DNA of 64,000 bases. Origin: Streptomyces sp. P9-A4. GTDB taxonomy: Bacteria > Actinomycetota > Actinomycetes > Streptomycetales > Streptomycetaceae. The notes below the pieces were generated by a model, which was given only the letters and a program-made list of their open reading frames with translations, was not told the origin of the DNA and did no database searches. The stretch lies in assembly GCF_036634195.1 (NCBI RefSeq), contig NZ_JAZIFY010000001.1, positions 5,032,501 through 5,096,500 on the forward strand, read 5' to 3'. A program made the position numbers and the translations under genes. Below are positions 17,964 to 26,106 of the stretch, one piece after another. Within the stretch, counting starts at the first letter, position 1. Each line of letters begins with the position of its first letter.

Positions 17964-18030
17964 TCGTCTCCCGGCGGGCCCGTAGGCTGTCCCTCGACGG
18001 AATCGGGATTTCAGAAGGGCGCGGCCGGAC

Positions 18031-18666
18031 ATGGCGCAGCAGGAGACGGACGAGCAGACGCAGATCAACGACGGCTTCGTCGTGGACACGGAGGACTGCG
18101 AGGCGCGCGAGCTCGCCCACAGCGAGCGCGGCACGGTCCGCCCGATCACGGTCGTCGGCAACCCGGTGCTTCACCGGGAGTGCAAGGACGTCACCGAGTT
18201 CGACGACGAGCTGGCGAAGCTGATCGACGACATGTTCGCCAGCCAGAAGGCCGCCGAGGGCGTGGGCCTGGCCGCGAACCAGATCGGCGTGGACCTCAAG
18301 GTCTTCGTCTACGACTGCCCCGACGACGAGGGCGTCCGGCACACCGGTGTCGTGGTCAACCCGGTCCTCCAGGAGCTCCCGGCCGAGCTGCGCGCCCTCG
18401 ACGAGTCCAACGAGGGCTGTCTTTCGGTGCCGACCGCCTACGCGGAGCTGGCCCGCCCCGACTACGCGGAGGTCCACGGCCAGGACGCCCAGGGCAACCC
18501 GGTCAAGGTCCGCGGCACCGGCTACTTCGCCCGCTGCCTCCAGCACGAGACGGACCACCTGTACGGCTTCCTCTACATCGACAAGCTGTCGAAGCGCGAC
18601 CGCAAGGACGCCCTGCGCCAGATGGAAGAGGGCACCCCGCGCTACGAGACGGTGCCGAACGCCTGA
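18031..18666 (+). CDS. def: peptide deformylase
   Basis: A 211-residue metallohydrolase that removes the formyl group from nascent N-terminal Met. The three signature motifs are complete: [11 protein letters not shown] (GxGLAAxQ), NEGCLSVP (EGCLS, metal Cys), and QHETDHLYG (HExxH, two metal His and catalytic Glu). A hydrophilic N-terminal extension of about 30 residues and an acidic C-terminal tail are present, as in other actinobacterial forms. TAGGCT upstream (in 17985-18000) is a possible -10. A strong terminator separates it from the convergent nrdB. Confidence 0.96.
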   Translation: MAQQETDEQTQINDGFVVDTEDCEARELAHSERGTVRPITVVGNPVLHRECKDVTEFDDELAKLIDDMFASQKAAEGVGLAANQIGVDLKVFVYDCPDDEGVRHTGVVVNPVLQELPAELRALDESNEGCLSVPTAYAELARPDYAEVHGQDAQGNPVKVRGTGYFARCLQHETDHLYGFLYIDKLSKRDRKDALRQMEEGTPRYETVPNA

Positions 18667-18686
18667 TCCGGCCCCGCGACACGAAG

Positions 18687-18720
18687 AAGGGCCCCGCTCC
18701 TCACCAGGAGCGGGGCCCTT
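18687..18720. terminator. bidirectional terminator between def and nrdB
   Basis: 15-bp perfect stem (18687-18701 with 18706-18720), 4-base loop, flanked by AA and TT runs. It sits in the 65-base gap between two convergent genes. Confidence 0.9.
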
Positions 18721-18731
18721 TCTCGTACCGG

Positions 18732-19745
18732 CTAGAAGTCCTCGTCGAGGTCCACCGAGCCCTCGACCGCCACCTGGTAGGCGGACGGGCGGCGCTCGAA
18801 GAAGTTGGTGAGTTCCTGGACGCCCTGGAGCTCCATGAAGGAGAAGGGGTTCTCGGAGCCGTACACCGGGGGGAAGCCGAGGCGCTGGAGGCGCTGGTCG
18901 GCGACGCACTGGAGGTACTCGCGCATCGACTCGGTGTTCATGCCGGGCAGGCCGTCGCCGCACAGGTCGCGGCCGAACTGCAGCTCCGCCTCGACGGCCT
19001 CCTTCAGCATGTCCGTGACCTGCTGCTGGAGGGCGTCGTCGAAGAGCTCCGGCTCCTCCTTGCGGACGGTGTCCACGACCTCGAAGGCGAAGTTCATGTG
19101 CATCGTCTCGTCACGGAACACCCAGTTGGTGCCGGTGGCCAGGCCGTGCAGCAGGCCGCGGGACCGGAACCAGTACACGTACGCGAAGGCGCCGTAGAAG
19201 AACAGGCCCTCGATGCACGCGGCGAAGCAGATCAGGTTCAGCAGGAAGCGGCGGCGGTCGGCGGCCGTCTCCAGACGGTCGATCTTCTCGACCGAGTCCA
19301 TCCAGCGGAAGCAGAACTGCGCCTTCTCGCGGATGGAGGGGATCTCCTCGACCGCGTCGAAGGCGGCGGCGCGGTCGTCCGGGTCGGGCAGGTAGGTGTC
19401 CAGCAGCGTCAGATAGAACTGGACGTGCACCGCCTCCTCGAAGAGCTGACGGCTCAGGTACAGCCGCGCCTCCGGGGAGTTGATGTGCTTGTAGAGCGTC
19501 AGCACCAGGTTGTTGGAGACGATCGAGTCGCCCGTCGCGAAGAACGCGACCAGACGGCCGATCATGTGCTGCTCGGCCGGCGTCAGCTTGGCGAGGTCGG
19601 CGACGTCCGAGTGGAGGTCGACCTCCTCCACGGTCCAGGTGTTCTTGATGGCGTCGCGGTAGCGCTCGTAGAAGTCCGGGTAGCGCATCGGACGGAGGGT
19701 CAGCTCGAAGCCCGGGTCGAGGAGGTTCTTCTTCTCGTTGGTCAT
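18732..19745 (-). CDS. nrdB: class Ia ribonucleotide reductase, small subunit
   Basis: A 337-residue R2 protein carrying the di-iron centre and tyrosyl radical. Visible ligand motifs are FEEAVHVQFY, where the radical Tyr lies four residues after the iron His, then IEGLFFYG and DETMHMNF. The C-terminal acidic tail (SVDLDEDF) is the usual R1-docking end. It is transcribed with nrdA, whose TAA stop shares one base with the nrdB ATG. The S. coelicolor operon is described as nrdABS with a third, AraC-like gene; here a terminator and the converging def gene follow directly, so nrdS is absent at this spot. Confidence 0.96.
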   Translation of the reverse strand: MTNEKKNLLDPGFELTLRPMRYPDFYERYRDAIKNTWTVEEVDLHSDVADLAKLTPAEQHMIGRLVAFFATGDSIVSNNLVLTLYKHINSPEARLYLSRQLFEEAVHVQFYLTLLDTYLPDPDDRAAAFDAVEEIPSIREKAQFCFRWMDSVEKIDRLETAADRRRFLLNLICFAACIEGLFFYGAFAYVYWFRSRGLLHGLATGTNWVFRDETMHMNFAFEVVDTVRKEEPELFDDALQQQVTDMLKEAVEAELQFGRDLCGDGLPGMNTESMREYLQCVADQRLQRLGFPPVYGSENPFSFMELQGVQELTNFFERRPSAYQVAVEGSVDLDEDF

Positions 19746-22120
19746 TACTGGCAGGCCTCGCAGGACTCGGGGTTTTCGAGGGAGCAGGCGAGGGCGTCCG
19801 CGTCGGGCGTCGCCTGCTGGACGGGGATGGCGGCGGCGGCCGTCGACGCCTGGGCGGCGCGGGCGATCCGGGTCGCCGGGCGGGAGCGCAGGTAGTACGT
19901 CGTCTTCAGGCCCTGCTTCCAGGCGTACGCGTACATCGACGACAGCTTGCCGATCGTCGGCGTCTCCAGGAACAGGTTCAGCGACTGCGACTGGTCCAGG
20001 AACGGCGTACGGGCGGCGGCCATGTCGATCAGACCGCGCTGCGGGATCTCCCAGGCCGTCCGGTACAGCTCGCGGACCTCGGCCGGGATCCAGGTGAAGC
20101 CGGCCACCGAACCGCTGGCGTCGCGGAGCGCGTCACGGGTCTGCGCGTCCCACACGCCGAGCCTCTTCAGCTCGTCGACCAGGTAGGAGTTGACCTGGAG
20201 GAACTCGCCGGACAGCGTCTCGCGCTTGAACAGGTTGGAGACCTGCGGCTCGATGCACTCGTAGACGCCCGCGATCGAGGCGATGGTCGCCGTCGGCGCG
20301 ATGGCGAGCAGGAGGCTGTTGCGCATGCCGACCGCCGCGATCCGCTCGCGCAGCGCCGCCCAGCGCTCCGGCCAGTTGAGCTCCACGTCGTAGTGGTCGG
20401 GGTGCAGGACGCCGCGGGCGGTGCGGGTCTCGTCCCAGGCGGGGAGCGGGCCGCTGCGCTCGGCGAGGTCGGCGGAGGCCTCGTACGCCGCCAGCATGAT
20501 CCGCTCGGAGATCTTCGTCGACAGCGCGCGCGCCTCGGCGGAGTCGAACGGCAGCTTCAGCTGGAAGAAGACGTCCTGGAGGCCCATCGCGCCCAGGCCC
20601 ACCGGCCGCCAGCGGGCGTTGGAGCGGCCCGCCTGCTCGGTCGGGTAGAAGTTGATGTCGACGACGCGGTCGAGGAAGGTGACGGCCGTGCGGACGGTCT
20701 CGTCCAGGCGGTCCCAGTCGATGTCCGAACCGACGACGAACGAACCCAGGTTGACCGAGCCCAGGTTGCAGACGGCCGTCTCGCCGTCGTTCGTGACCTC
20801 GATGATCTCGGTGCAGAGGTTCGAGGAGTGGACGACGGTGCCGGGCTCGGCGGTCTGGTTGGCGGTCCGGTTCGAGGCGTCCTTGAAGGTCATCCAGCCG
20901 TTGCCGGTCTGGGCCAGGGTCCGCATCATCCGGCCGTACAGGTCACGGGCCGGCATGGTCTTGCGGGCCAGGCCCGCCGCCTCGGCCTTGTGGTAGGCGG
21001 CGTCGAACTCCTCGCCGTACAGGTCGACCAGCTCGGGCACGTCCGCCGGGGAGAACAGCGACCAGTCGGCGTCGGCGTTGACCCGGCGCATGAACTCGTC
21101 AGGGATCCAGTGCGCCAGGTTCAGGTTGTGCGTGCGGCGCTGGTCCTCGCCGGTGTTGTCGCGGAGCTCGAGGAACTCCTCGATGTCCGCGTGCCAGGTC
21201 TCCAGGTAGACCGCGGCGGCGCCCTTGCGGCGACCGCCCTGGTTCACGGCGGCGACGGAGGCGTCGAGGGTCTTCAGGAACGGCACGATGCCGTTGGAGT
21301 GCCCGTTGGTGCCCCGGATCAGCGAACCGCGGGCCCGGATGCGGGAGTACGAGAGGCCGATGCCGCCCGCGTGCTTCGAGAGCCGCGCGACCTGGTGGTA
21401 GCGGTCGTAGATGGAGTCCAGCTCGTCCTGCGGGGAGTCCAGCAGGTAGCAGGAGGACATCTGCGGGTGGCGGGTGCCGGAGTTGAAGAGCGTGGGGGAG
21501 GACGGCAGGTAGTCCAGGCGGCTCATCAGGCCGTACAACGCGGCGACCTCGTCGAGCGCGCGGACCGAGTCGTCCTCGGCGAGACCGCAGGCGACGCGCA
21601 GCATGAAGTGCTGCGGGGTCTCGATCACCTCGCGGGTGATCGGGTGGCGCAGCAGGTAGCGCGAGTAGAGGGTGCGCAGACCGAAGTAGCCGAAGCGGTC
21701 GTCGCCGGCCCGGTCGATCGTCGCGTCGAGCCGGTCCGCGTGCAGCGCGACGAAGGCGGCGGTGCGGTCGGCGATCAGACCCTCGCGGTGACCGACGGCC
21801 ACGGAGGCGGAGAAGGCGACGGCGCCCTGGCCGGCCGCCTCGTCGGCGATCGTGATCGTCAGGAGCCGGGCGGCGAGCCGGGAGTACGCCGGGTCCTCGG
21901 CGATCAGGCCCGCGGCAGCCTCGGTGGCCAGTTCGCGCAGCTCCGCCTCGTCCGCGACGGCGCTGCGACCGCGGAGCGCGGCGGCGGCGACCTTGCCGGG
22001 GTCGGTGTCGGGGAGATCGGCGGTGAGGTCGGTCAGGGTCCGCAGCAGCACGGTCCCGGGGCCGTCGCTCTCGACCGCGGAAGCCTCGGCGGACGCCGGA
22101 TCGGCGGGCGCGATGGTCAC
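19745..22120 (-). CDS. nrdA: class Ia ribonucleotide reductase, large subunit
   Basis: A 791-residue R1 catalytic subunit that reduces ribonucleoside diphosphates. Active-site motifs include SSCYLLDS (redox Cys), the NLCTEI Cys region, ATIASIAGVYECIEPQ, and a C-terminal Cys pair ESCEACQ that passes electrons from thioredoxin. I see no N-terminal ATP-cone signature. The frame is open to 22207, but GTG 22120 (VTIAPADPAS) has a GGGAG site just upstream and leaves the riboswitch leader untranslated. Expression is probably shut down by adenosylcobalamin through the leader riboswitch, so that the B12-dependent class II enzyme (not in this window) takes over. Confidence 0.96.
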   Translation of the reverse strand: MTIAPADPASAEASAVESDGPGTVLLRTLTDLTADLPDTDPGKVAAAALRGRSAVADEAELRELATEAAAGLIAEDPAYSRLAARLLTITIADEAAGQGAVAFSASVAVGHREGLIADRTAAFVALHADRLDATIDRAGDDRFGYFGLRTLYSRYLLRHPITREVIETPQHFMLRVACGLAEDDSVRALDEVAALYGLMSRLDYLPSSPTLFNSGTRHPQMSSCYLLDSPQDELDSIYDRYHQVARLSKHAGGIGLSYSRIRARGSLIRGTNGHSNGIVPFLKTLDASVAAVNQGGRRKGAAAVYLETWHADIEEFLELRDNTGEDQRRTHNLNLAHWIPDEFMRRVNADADWSLFSPADVPELVDLYGEEFDAAYHKAEAAGLARKTMPARDLYGRMMRTLAQTGNGWMTFKDASNRTANQTAEPGTVVHSSNLCTEIIEVTNDGETAVCNLGSVNLGSFVVGSDIDWDRLDETVRTAVTFLDRVVDINFYPTEQAGRSNARWRPVGLGAMGLQDVFFQLKLPFDSAEARALSTKISERIMLAAYEASADLAERSGPLPAWDETRTARGVLHPDHYDVELNWPERWAALRERIAAVGMRNSLLLAIAPTATIASIAGVYECIEPQVSNLFKRETLSGEFLQVNSYLVDELKRLGVWDAQTRDALRDASGSVAGFTWIPAEVRELYRTAWEIPQRGLIDMAAARTPFLDQSQSLNLFLETPTIGKLSSMYAYAWKQGLKTTYYLRSRPATRIARAAQASTAAAAIPVQQATPDADALACSLENPESCEACQ

Positions 22121-22263
22121 GTGGGGGCTCTCCCTCGCTCGGCTCGGGGCCGCGGCGGGGGAAGGCGGGCAGGCGGGCACCCGTACGCGCGGGTGCGCCG
22201 CGTCCACCGGCCCACTCCGCGAGGCCCGGACGTCTGTGGCACCCGGAACGGACGGACCGGGCG

Positions 22264-22374
22264 CGCTGTCGTCAGGTCCTCGGACTCACGTCGTACGGAT
22301 CCGTCGAATCCGTATGAAGCACACCGTTGCGGGACAGTTCCGGATTCGCGCCGGATTCCCCTGCGTCGACAGCG
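22264..22374 (-). ncRNA. adenosylcobalamin riboswitch in the nrdA leader
   Basis: Read on the minus strand, the leader contains the conserved cobalamin core: GGGAATCCGG, AATCCGGAACTGTCCCGC, then AACGGTGTGC (22319-22358). Downstream is a B12 box of the form GAGTCCGAGGACCTG (near 22273-22287). An 8-bp closing helix (22367-22374 with 22264-22271) brackets the element. A cobalamin riboswitch controlling class Ia nrd genes is known experimentally in S. coelicolor. Confidence 0.92.
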
Positions 22375-22385
22375 AGGACGAGCAT

Positions 22386-22423
22386 ACATGTGGGGGGCGC
22401 CGCTCGTGGCACCCCCCACATGT
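22386..22423 (-). promoter_or_regulatory. long inverted repeat with two ACATGT boxes upstream of nrdA
   Basis: ACATGTGGGGGG (22386-22397) pairs perfectly with 22412-22423, with further GCC/GGC pairing inside. It can be read two ways: as a terminator for the acetyltransferase gene ending at 22440, or as tandem operator boxes. The two ACATGT centres are 32 bases apart, about three helical turns, and ACACAACATGTG resembles an NrdR half-box. TATGCT on the minus strand (22381-22386) is a possible nrdA -10. Confidence 0.5.
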
Positions 22424-22439
22424 TGTGTCGGTCCCGGGC

Positions 22440-22940
22440 TCAGAACGCCAAGGCGTAGGTACGCAGGCGGTGGTCGGGGATCGGCTCCCAGTCCCGCTCG
22501 GGGGTGCGGACGAAGCCCAACCGCTCGTAGATCCGGTGCGCCGAGACCATCTTCGCGTCCGTGGAGAGCACGATCCGCGCGCACTCCGGCAGGTTCCGCG
22601 CCCGGTCCACGCAGGTGCGTACGAGGGCTTCCCCGACGCCCCTGCCGCGGGCCGCCGGAGCGACCACGAGCATCCGGAACTCGGCCTCGCCGGGGACCGC
22701 GATGTCCGCCCAGGTGGTGCCGCCGGGGGCGAAGGTCACCCCGCCGATGATCCCGTCCTCGGCGTCGACGGCGACGAGCACCTCGCTCTCGCGCGCCCGC
22801 CGGGCGGTGTCGCGCAGCACGTCCAGATAGAAGTCGTCCTCTCCGTGCAGCAGCAGTCCGTCGTTCAGATAGGTCAGCCCGGTGAGGTCACCGAGCTCCT
22901 CGTACTCCTCGGGCCGTACCGCCCTGATCGTGAAGTCCAT
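22440..22940 (-). CDS. GNAT-family N-acetyltransferase
   Basis: A 166-residue GNAT protein that would transfer an acetyl group from acetyl-CoA. The acetyl-CoA motif A is seen in FRMLVVAPAARGRGVGEALVRTCVDRA (RGRGVG P-loop-like turn, about residues 88-114), and the C-terminal YERLGFVRTPERDW matches the family end. The substrate is unknown. It is preceded by a terminator belonging to the symporter gene, so it probably has its own promoter, and followed by the nrdA control region. Confidence 0.82.
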   Translation of the reverse strand: MDFTIRAVRPEEYEELGDLTGLTYLNDGLLLHGEDDFYLDVLRDTARRARESEVLVAVDAEDGIIGGVTFAPGGTTWADIAVPGEAEFRMLVVAPAARGRGVGEALVRTCVDRARNLPECARIVLSTDAKMVSAHRIYERLGFVRTPERDWEPIPDHRLRTYALAF

Positions 22941-22969
22941 GACGGTCAGTGTGCCCCGGCGCGTACGGA

Positions 22970-22998
22970 AAGGGGCCCGGGATTTTCCCGGGCCCCTT
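22970..22998 (-). terminator. terminator of the symporter operon
   Basis: 13-bp perfect stem (22970-22982 with 22986-22998) with a TTT loop, 18 bases beyond the symporter stop. Confidence 0.88.
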
Positions 22999-23015
22999 CA
23001 CCGCGCGTCCGTGGG

Positions 23016-24638
23016 TCAGTGCGACCCGGCGCCGACCTTCGGGAGGTCCTTGACCCCGGAGTCGCCGCGGTCGGCCGTGTAGTCCGCCGGGGAGGTCTCG
23101 TCGACGCCCTCGGGGGCCTTGACGGCCTTGAGGACGAAGGTCAGGACGACCGTGACCACGACGTTGAGGACGAAGGCGGTGAGGCCGATGTAGCCGATCT
23201 CGCCGATGCCCGGGATCTCCGCGGAGGAGCCGCCGAAGTGCTTCTGGGTCGGGCTGGCGACGCCGTACGCGGCGACCGTGCCGTAGACCATGCCGACGGC
23301 CCAGCCGGCGAGCAGCGCCCAGCGGTGGAACCAGCGGGTGAACAGACCGCCGACCAGGGCCGGGAAGGTCTGGAGGATCCAGATGCCGCCGAGCAGCTGG
23401 AAGTTGATCGCGACCGTCTTGTCCATGGTGAGGACGAAGACCAGCGCGCCGACCTTCACCAGGAGCGAGACCAGCTTGGAGACCTTGGTCTCCTGGGCCG
23501 GGGTGGCGTCCGGTTTGATGAAGTCCTTGTAGATGTTGCGGGTGAAGAGGTTGGCCGCGGCGATCGACATGATCGCGGCCGGGACGAGCGCGCCGATGCC
23601 GATCGCGGCGAACGCGACGCCCGCGAACCAGTCCGGGAACATCGTCTCGAACAGCTGCGGGATCGCGAGCTGGCCGTTCTTCACCTTGATCCCGGCGGCG
23701 ATCGCCATGAAGCCGAGCAGCGCGAGCAGGCCCAGCATCAGCGAGTACAGCGGCAGGATCGTGGTGTTGCGGCGGATGACGTCACGGCTCTTCGACGACA
23801 GCGTCGCCGTGATGGAGTGCGGGTACATGAACAGCGCGAGCGCCGAGCCGAGCGCGAGGGTCGCGTACGTCCACTGGCCGGCCTCACCGGGGACGAGCGC
23901 GCCGCGCGGCTTGCCGGTCGCCGGGTTGGTCTGCGCGTACGCCTCGCCCGCCTTGGCGAAGATCTCGTCGAAGCCGCCCAGCTTGATCGGGATGTAGATG
24001 ATCGCCACCGCGATGACGATGTAGATCAGGGTGTCCTTGACGAAGGCGATGAGCGCCGGGGCGCGCAGGCCCGAGGAGTACGTGTACGCCGCGAGGACAC
24101 CGAACGCGAGCAGCAGCGGCAGGTCCTTGACGAACCAGTGGGTGTTCTCGCCGCCGCCGACGCCCATCACGTCCAGGACGGCCTGGATGCCGACCAGCTG
24201 GAGCGCGATGTACGGCATGGTGGCGAGGATGCCGGTGACCGCGACCGCGAGCGACAGGCCCTTGGAGCCGAAACGGCCGCGCACGAAGTCCGAGGTGGTG
24301 ATGTACCCGTGCTTGTGCGAGACCGACCACAGGCGCGGCAGGAAGGTGAAGATCAGCGGGTAGACCAGGATCGTGTACGGCACGGCGAAGAAGCCGGCCG
24401 CGCCCGCCGCGTAGATGGCCGCCGGGACGGCGACGAAGGTGTACGCGGTGTAGAGGTCGCCGCCGAGCAGGAACCAGGTCACCCAGGTGCCGAACGACCG
24501 GCCGCCCAGGCCCCATTCGTCGAGGCTCTGTTCGTTGTCGGCCTTGCGCCAGCGCGCGGCCAGGAAGCCCATGACCGTGACGGCCACGAAGAAGAAGACG
24601 AAGACGCCGAGCGCCACGCCGTTCACGCCGTCCTTCAT
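23016..24638 (-). CDS. sodium:solute (monocarboxylate) symporter, MctP-like
   Basis: A 540-residue SSS-family transporter with about 13 membrane helices. Characteristic segments include SLDEWGLGGRSFGTWVTWFLLGGDLYTAYTF at helix 2 and FMYPHSITATLSSKSRDVIRRNT mid-protein. The combination with a small DUF3311 partner encoded just upstream, overlapping by ATGA, is typical of the monocarboxylate permease MctP group (lactate, pyruvate, acetate, propionate); the exact substrate is inferred. Regulation is probably by the LuxR-type protein encoded next door. Confidence 0.85.
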   Translation of the reverse strand: MKDGVNGVALGVFVFFFVAVTVMGFLAARWRKADNEQSLDEWGLGGRSFGTWVTWFLLGGDLYTAYTFVAVPAAIYAAGAAGFFAVPYTILVYPLIFTFLPRLWSVSHKHGYITTSDFVRGRFGSKGLSLAVAVTGILATMPYIALQLVGIQAVLDVMGVGGGENTHWFVKDLPLLLAFGVLAAYTYSSGLRAPALIAFVKDTLIYIVIAVAIIYIPIKLGGFDEIFAKAGEAYAQTNPATGKPRGALVPGEAGQWTYATLALGSALALFMYPHSITATLSSKSRDVIRRNTTILPLYSLMLGLLALLGFMAIAAGIKVKNGQLAIPQLFETMFPDWFAGVAFAAIGIGALVPAAIMSIAAANLFTRNIYKDFIKPDATPAQETKVSKLVSLLVKVGALVFVLTMDKTVAINFQLLGGIWILQTFPALVGGLFTRWFHRWALLAGWAVGMVYGTVAAYGVASPTQKHFGGSSAEIPGIGEIGYIGLTAFVLNVVVTVVLTFVLKAVKAPEGVDETSPADYTADRGDSGVKDLPKVGAGSH

Positions 24639-24907
24639 CGCGCGTCACCTCCCTTGCGGGCACGCTGGTCCAGCTGCCACAGCTTGTACGCGATCATGGT
24701 GAGCGCGGTCGAGATGAGCACCCAGAGCATCTGGTACCAGTAGAAGAACGGGATGCCGATGAAGAGCGGCTCGGTCTTGGCGTAGGAGCCCACCCAGAGC
24801 ATCGCCACGATCGGTGCGATCAGGCAGAGCGCGATCACCACCCTCATGGGGGTGATGGTGGGTTGTCTCCCTTGTGCGGCTTCTGGCGTGTCTGGTGTGT
24901 CCGGCAT
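24635..24907 (-). CDS. DUF3311 small membrane protein
   Basis: A 90-residue protein with two membrane helices (about 21-40 and 52-72), starting at ATG 24907 (MPDTPDTPEAAQG). LFIGIPFFYWYQMLWVLIS is the DUF3311 signature. It overlaps the symporter start by ATGA. Small partners of this kind are genetically linked to SSS symporters and are thought to assist them, much like the small YjcH-type proteins beside ActP; this is family knowledge, not shown here. Confidence 0.85.
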   Translation of the reverse strand: MPDTPDTPEAAQGRQPTITPMRVVIALCLIAPIVAMLWVGSYAKTEPLFIGIPFFYWYQMLWVLISTALTMIAYKLWQLDQRARKGGDAR

Positions 24908-24968
24908 GGCGATTCCGTCCCCTCGCTGATCACCTCGGTAATGCTGGGGAAATCTAGGGGACGGTTCC

Positions 24969-24999
24969 CGCTCCACGGAACCCCCGTCCGTATAACGGA
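24969..24999 (-). promoter_or_regulatory. possible operators of the DUF3311-symporter operon
   Basis: TCCGT-ATA-ACGGA (24987-24999) is a perfect 5-bp inverted repeat. A second repeat, GTTCC...GGAAC, lies closer to the gene at about 24964-24981. Both sit between the DUF3311 start and the stop of the LuxR-type regulator. Confidence 0.35.
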
Positions 25000-25032
25000 A
25001 GTGATTCTTCGGAACCGGGCCCGGAGTCCGCC

Positions 25033-26016
25033 TCAGAGCCAGCCCTCCTTGGCGGCCCGCACCCCCGCCTCGAAACGGCTGCGCGCGCCGAGCCGGTTCA
25101 TCAGTTCCGAACTCATCCGGCGCACGGTCCGCAGGGAGACCCCGAGGCGCCGGGCGGCGATGTCGTCGGTGCAGCCGATGCCGAGGAGCATCAGCAACTC
25201 CCGCTCCTGCGGGGAGAGGTCGTGCTCGTCGCGGCGCGGGGCCTCGCCGAACGGTGTGCCGGCGTCCCACAGCCGGTCGAAGAGCACCACGAGCGCGTGC
25301 ACCAGTCCTGGGCTGCGGACTTCGAGGGCGCCCGCGCGGCCGTCCTCCGGGTCGACCGGGACGAGCGCGGCCTCCCGGTCCACGACCACCATCAGCATCG
25401 GGACCACGGGCACGGTCCGCGCCGCGCCGCCGAGGTCGCAGTACCAGCGCACGTACTCGACGGTCGCGGGGTCGTTGCGGAAGCTCTCCTGGTAGATCGA
25501 CCGGATCTTCACCCCGCGTTCCAGGGCGAGTTGGTCGAGCGGCTGGCTCGCGTCCATGGTGTCGGGCAGCTGGGCGCCGCCGGGGAGCAGCGAGAGGCAC
25601 TCGGTGCGGGCGTTCGCGGCGAGGTCCTCCAGGCGTTCGCGGACGGTGTCGAGGCCGGTGATGCGGTCCACCAGGTCGTGCCGGACGCCCGGTTCGGGGC
25701 AGTCCGCGTACGAGGCGAGGATGCCGGCCACGGCCCGGCCCGCCTGCTCGACCTGGCGCTTGCGCTTGCTCAGCTCCGCCTCGGCGCGGGAGAGCAGGAA
25801 GGAGAACCCGACGTCCGGGTTGAAGGGCTCGACCTCGCCGGAGGAGTCGTCCATGAGGACGAGCTTGAGGTCCGCGAGACAGGCGAGCGCCTCGCGGACC
25901 TCGGGTTCGGGACGGCCGAGATGGGCCGCCATCTCCGTCACGTCGTACTCGGGCCGCTCCAGGAGCAGGCGGTAGACGGTCTCCGTCGACTCCTTTATGC
26001 CGAGCGCCTCCAGCAT
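25033..26016 (-). CDS. TrmB/LuxR-type transcriptional regulator
   Basis: A 327-residue regulator with two DNA-binding-like ends. The N-terminal TrmB-like winged helix (TVYRLLLERPEYDVTEMAAHLGRPEPEVREALACLADLKLV, about 13-55) is followed by a coiled segment (EAELSKRKRQVEQAG) and a phospholipase-D-like or effector domain. The C-terminal LuxR helix-turn-helix is DLSPQERELLMLLGIGCTDDIAARRLGVSLRTVRRMSSELMNRLGARSRFEAG. ATG 26016 (MLEALGI) is chosen over 26061. It lies directly upstream of, and in the same direction as, the DUF3311-symporter operon, so control of monocarboxylate uptake is the likely job. Confidence 0.8.
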   Translation of the reverse strand: MLEALGIKESTETVYRLLLERPEYDVTEMAAHLGRPEPEVREALACLADLKLVLMDDSSGEVEPFNPDVGFSFLLSRAEAELSKRKRQVEQAGRAVAGILASYADCPEPGVRHDLVDRITGLDTVRERLEDLAANARTECLSLLPGGAQLPDTMDASQPLDQLALERGVKIRSIYQESFRNDPATVEYVRWYCDLGGAARTVPVVPMLMVVVDREAALVPVDPEDGRAGALEVRSPGLVHALVVLFDRLWDAGTPFGEAPRRDEHDLSPQERELLMLLGIGCTDDIAARRLGVSLRTVRRMSSELMNRLGARSRFEAGVRAAKEGWL

Positions 26017-26106
26017 CCGGTATCTCCCCCTCGTCACGTTCCGTCGCGCGACCGGTCGCATTCGTGATCGCGGTCGTCGATGCTAAGCGGGAGAACCTGC
26101 CTAGGT

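Larger units (their letters stand above)
22121..22439 (-). other. 319-base leader/promoter region of nrdAB
   Basis: There is no gene here. From upstream to downstream (minus strand) it holds the inverted repeat with ACATGT boxes, a possible -10, the cobalamin riboswitch, and then about 140 GC-rich bases (22121-22263) that must contain the expression platform. Within that part, GGCGGGCACCCGTACGCGCGGGTGCGCC-type pairing at about 22173-22200 is a possible regulatory hairpin. Confidence 0.6.

Noticed and set aside
18731..18963. Extension of the minus-strand frame through def as an nrdS-like gene
   Set aside because: The long minus-strand frames here are antisense to def or nrdB in another frame and show no AraC helix-turn-helix.
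21852..24743. 963-codon plus-strand frame over nrdA, the riboswitch and the symporter
   Set aside because: It is antisense to three well-supported genes and the composition is typical of shadow frames.
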